A stretch of 64,000 nt of DNA from Bursaphelenchus xylophilus (taxonomy: Eukaryota > Nematoda > Chromadorea > Rhabditida > Aphelenchoididae), in the NCBI GenBank assembly GCA_904066235.2, contig CAJFCV020000002.1, positions 5,580,001 to 5,644,000 of the forward strand, read 5' to 3'. Positions 61,601-64,000 of the stretch are shown here, in pieces. The notes under the pieces were generated by a model, which ran no database searches, had not been told where the DNA came from, and saw only the letters and a program-made list of their open reading frames with translations. The position numbers and the translations under genes are program-made. How positions within the stretch are numbered: position 1 is the first letter of the stretch; every line of letters begins with the position of its first letter.

Positions 61601-62562
61601 GGGTTCAATAAAAAGAAAGTTTACGAAGAAAGTGTCTCCAAGCAGCAAAAGAAGTATGAGCCATTTCATGTAAATGTTTGTATAATTTCCTGGGAAGATC
61701 GAATGCAACATAAAAAAGTTTAGAACTTATATCTTCAGGAAGTTCGGCCACTTTATCCAACTTTGGTGATTGGTATGAAAGAGGGCCCGTTCCTCGCTTC
61801 GCCATCTCCAAACCAGAGGGATATCAGAACAGAAATGGAAGTTTAGTCCCTCCATTCCACAACACCCACAACGGAAATATCTCCAGGTGGGTTCCCAACA
61901 AGCTGTAACCTTCGTGGCAGACAATCCTCGTGTTCGTCCATTGTCTATGACGGTCTTCACTCTCCATTCTCGCAATCTTTATCCCAAAACAATTTTAATC
62001 AAGTAGTGCAACGAATGTCTGAATCCAGTGAGACTACGGGATCAGACAATAAAAAGGAGGAAGAGGTGGATCAGCAACAAGATCGACAAAGTGGAGCCTG
62101 GACCGTGAACGAAATGCTACCGGTGATCCATGAAGAACGAGAAAAAGGCAGGAATTCTTCAAACTCAGCCGACAGCATCTGCTCCGACTCCAATCAGAAC
62201 ACATTACGCAATGATTCCGGTAAGTTAGATAAATGGTTATTATCGTATTTGCAGAACTGAGATCAGGGTTGCCTGTGCTCGAACCAATCGATGAAGAAAG
62301 TCGATCAGTGGGACCAAGTTCGTTGGACTCTCCCAACATGCTGACCTTGGACTCTAGATTCAGCAAATCACTTCCAAAACGTCCAGTAGACAATGAAGAA
62401 AACCCCGAAAAGCAGGCAGACAGGTGTGAGACAGACACAAGAACAGCAAAAGAGAACGATCCCAGTCTGGAAGTTGATGATAATGAAGCAAACGCCCCTG
62501 AAAAATATGCACCTAAGGATTCCGCAGATTTGGAAACAAATGAAAAAAGAAGGGAAGATTAA
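58609..62562 (+). CDS. Bestrophin-family anion channel
   Basis: Calcium-activated chloride/bicarbonate channel family, plasma membrane. About eleven exons. It starts [20 protein letters not shown], then [20 protein letters not shown]. Bestrophin signatures: [87 protein letters not shown] (with the acidic [10 protein letters not shown] calcium clasp), [20 protein letters not shown]. The long C-terminus is cytoplasmic, Ser/Asp/Glu-rich and specific to this gene; it includes a 34 bp intron (61887-61920) needed to keep frame. It ends [10 protein letters not shown]. The intron between YDWVPIPL (ends 59501) and [10 protein letters not shown] (about 60814) holds a mariner element. Confidence 0.9.
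59520..59545. repeat. Left terminal inverted repeat of the mariner element
   Basis: Starts CAGGGTGGCCC, then seven A, then TGGAAACT. Preceded by the TA duplication. Confidence 0.9.
59623..60636 (-). pseudogene. Broken mariner transposase
   Basis: The N-terminal part (60636 to 60202) is open: [20 protein letters not shown], a helix-turn-helix region ([15 protein letters not shown]) and [17 protein letters not shown]. The frame then shifts: the first catalytic Asp region reads [10 protein letters not shown] in another frame and is followed by a stop. The second ([12 protein letters not shown]) and third ([12 protein letters not shown], about 59850) catalytic regions of the DDE/D triad are recognisable, with further stops. 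The copy cannot make active transposase. It is listed as a decayed gene; no repaired sequence is offered. Confidence 0.88.
60772..60796. repeat. Right terminal inverted repeat of the mariner element
   Basis: Inverted complement of the left end with one base fewer in the A/T run. Followed by TA. Confidence 0.9.
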
Positions 62563-63165
62563 AATCAGTGCATCAAAATACACGATACGACGGGTACTTT
62601 CTAATTTGTAAGGCTAAGTAATAAAAAAACATGATATGTGCCAGATGTGTAGCAATCTCCGAAAAAATACATAACCAATTGGAAAGAGCTGTTATTACCT
62701 ATTTTGGCTGCATAGAAAAACATAGGTCACATCAATTCCTAAAAGTTTTACCTCGCGCTTTGCAGGGCAGCCGAGATTTTCAACAATGCTTGCGGCTAAG
62801 AGAGTACACGAAACGTGGGGACCGTTTTCTTGTCAGCGAAATTGGGCTTATTTTTTCACTGTAAGCATGCGCTCTTTTTTATATTATTTTCGGTTTAATT
62901 TGCATACAGCCGGCTGTGCTACCCCAAATTTTCCGTTCTCGGATTCAAACTTCCTACATCCGGCAACCTCATCTTGCTTCCTGCACAAAGTCAGGGCGCA
63001 GCCTGTGCAAAAAAAATATAAAATTAGTCATCTATCAAAAATTTTTTTCCGAGCGATATTCTACATGAATTTTTGATTTTCTTTTGGTGTGCCATTGTTG
63101 TCACTTTCAAAAGGGTGTTTAAAGATGCAGAAAGTAAATTCTCGTATTTATTTCGACGTTATCGT
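62563..63165. other. 603 bp region between convergent bestrophin and TTBK-like genes
   Basis: Contains 3' ends of both genes. An open frame at 62786-63076 (plus) has no family motif. Base composition shifts to more G/C near 62740-62830 and 62900-63010, perhaps an old insertion. Nothing identified. Confidence 0.4.
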
Positions 63166-64000
63166 TCAAAGTTTGATGTCGTTGCTATCAAATTCCACTG
63201 GGTTGACATTCGGGAAGGGGTAAGGACTTTCCTTAGAATTGGATGCAGTGGTCGAAGATCTAGCATCAGCGCTGGACTGAGTGCTGCTCTTGTCCTTTTG
63301 ATCTGCCTTTTTCTGGCTCTGGATGACTTCCCAATCATAAAGATCGGTGAAGGTTGTCTTGAGACGTGTCATGGTGGCCAGAAGTTTATCATAAATTAAT
63401 CTGTAATTCGGACGGTCTTCATAAGTTAGATTGCGGATATGGGTGAAAATGTCCAACCATTCTGAAGGACAGTGTTCAAGTAATTTCTCGTCGGTAATTT
63501 CTTGCTTCATTTTGGCAGTCTCTGGCTCCTAGGTTTTGTCATTTTAGGTAAAGGTTGACTTGCCTTCTTCCCGGTCCAAGGTAATTTGTCTGCTAATTCG
63601 ACCATGACATAGACTAGAAGTAGTTAATATTATGCTCTTCACATTTTTTACTCTTACCTAGTGCCCAAACATCGTCCCTGCGGCCTTGTTCTTGTCTTGA
63701 ATGGACTTGTGGAGAACAATATCGAGCCGTTCCTCTTAACAGAGCCTTTTCACGAGCTTTTCGATGTCTTGCCACTCCACCTTCCCATACGGCATAAGCG
63801 CGACACATTCCGAAATCGATCAAGAACACCATTCTCTTCTCCATTCCTTGTCGCCCGATCACCATATTGGAAGGTTTCACATCTCGATGTATATATCCGA
63901 CTTCATGGACTTGCTTAATGGCATATAATGCTTGAATGGCAATCTTGCACACACATCCATGAGTGAAGTTCTTGAGCTCGTAATCTTTTTTGATCTGGTT
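63166..64000 (-). CDS. Casein kinase 1 superfamily kinase, tau-tubulin-kinase-like (TTBK), partial
   Basis: C-terminal two thirds of a Ser/Thr kinase; the N-lobe lies beyond the right edge. Visible: IAIQALYAIKQVHEVG, catalytic loop YIHRDVKPSNMVIG, LIDFGMCRAY (DFG intact), RGTARYCSPQVHSRQEQGRR and DDVWAL, then VYVMVELADKLPWTGKK. RxDD(V/L)W and the LPW motif with the SPQVH segment in place of APE are characteristic of the TTBK branch, which is greatly expanded in nematodes. The next intron (63563-63529) is of GC-AG type. The tail is Ser/Lys-rich and ends NVNPVEFDSNDIKL. Nematode TTBK-like kinases are often germline or sperm genes, but nothing in this sequence shows the role. Confidence 0.87.

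Overview
The window is nematode nuclear DNA, most likely from a free-living or parasitic chromadorean (clade not resolved). The evidence is a dense gene array on both strands; very short introns (many 34-60 bp, GT-AG with TTTCAG/TTTTAG acceptors); acceptor-like AG sites a few bases upstream of many start codons, as expected for spliced-leader trans-splicing; and worm-typical families (an UNC-93 channel subunit, PAR-type Cys-loop anion channel, bestrophin, Clc-like claudin, TTBK-like kinase, LGG-1, EAT-3). About 22 protein genes are supported. All multi-exon models were spliced by eye from the sequence, so exon borders are predictions.

Layout. 1-1622: Cys-loop ligand-gated anion channel (minus, cut by the left edge). 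1.6-3.6 kb: intergenic DNA with nested fold-back repeats and a tRNA-like fragment. 3.6-7.2 kb: ECH1-type dienoyl-CoA isomerase followed closely by an UNC-93 protein, operon-like. 7.3-9.2 kb: C2H2 zinc-finger protein. 9.6-11.3 kb: RAD17 checkpoint clamp loader. 11.4-13.0 kb: alpha-tubulin. 13.7-15.2 kb: lipid phosphate phosphatase. 15.5-16.3 kb: a four-TM LAPTM/DUF7027-like protein. 16.5-26.4 kb: a giant non-ribosomal peptide synthetase (about 3,134 aa, three exons). 26.9-31.4 kb: cyclin D, whose second cyclin fold is separated from the first by a 3.26 kb intron. 33.3-38.2 kb: eIF3f and the OPA1/EAT-3 dynamin. 38.7-40.5 kb: tandem GILT-like protein. 41.4-42.2 kb: Clc-like claudin. 42.2-43.5 kb: hyccin. 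43.7-45.8 kb: cortactin. 45.9-47.3 kb: PDE6D (pdl-1) and LGG-1. 48.2-52.6 kb: nucleoredoxin-like protein, PET100-like protein and the MOG-4/DHX16 helicase in tight tandem, operon-like. 52.8-57.6 kb: VPS15. 58.6-62.6 kb: bestrophin with a dead mariner transposon in one intron. 63.2-64.0 kb: TTBK-like kinase (cut by the right edge).

The most striking locus is the NRPS. Its domain order, read from core motifs, is carrier-C-A-carrier-C-PCP-C-A-PCP-C-PCP-TE. It has five carrier domains, four condensation domains, only two adenylation domains and a terminal thioesterase. The orphan N-terminal carrier and the two A-less modules match the kind of animal assembly line known from C. elegans NRPS-1, which works with the polyketide synthase PKS-1 to make the nemamides. 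No PKS lies in this window. Other points: E2F consensus sites in the cyclin D giant intron, altered nucleotide-binding motifs in RAD17, an alpha-tubulin without the usual Lys40 context, a cortactin gene with the full domain set, a GC-AG intron and several 34-35 bp introns.

Several genes serve membrane traffic and autophagy (VPS15, LGG-1, hyccin, PDE6D, cortactin), but they are independent transcription units and I see no evidence of a functional cluster.
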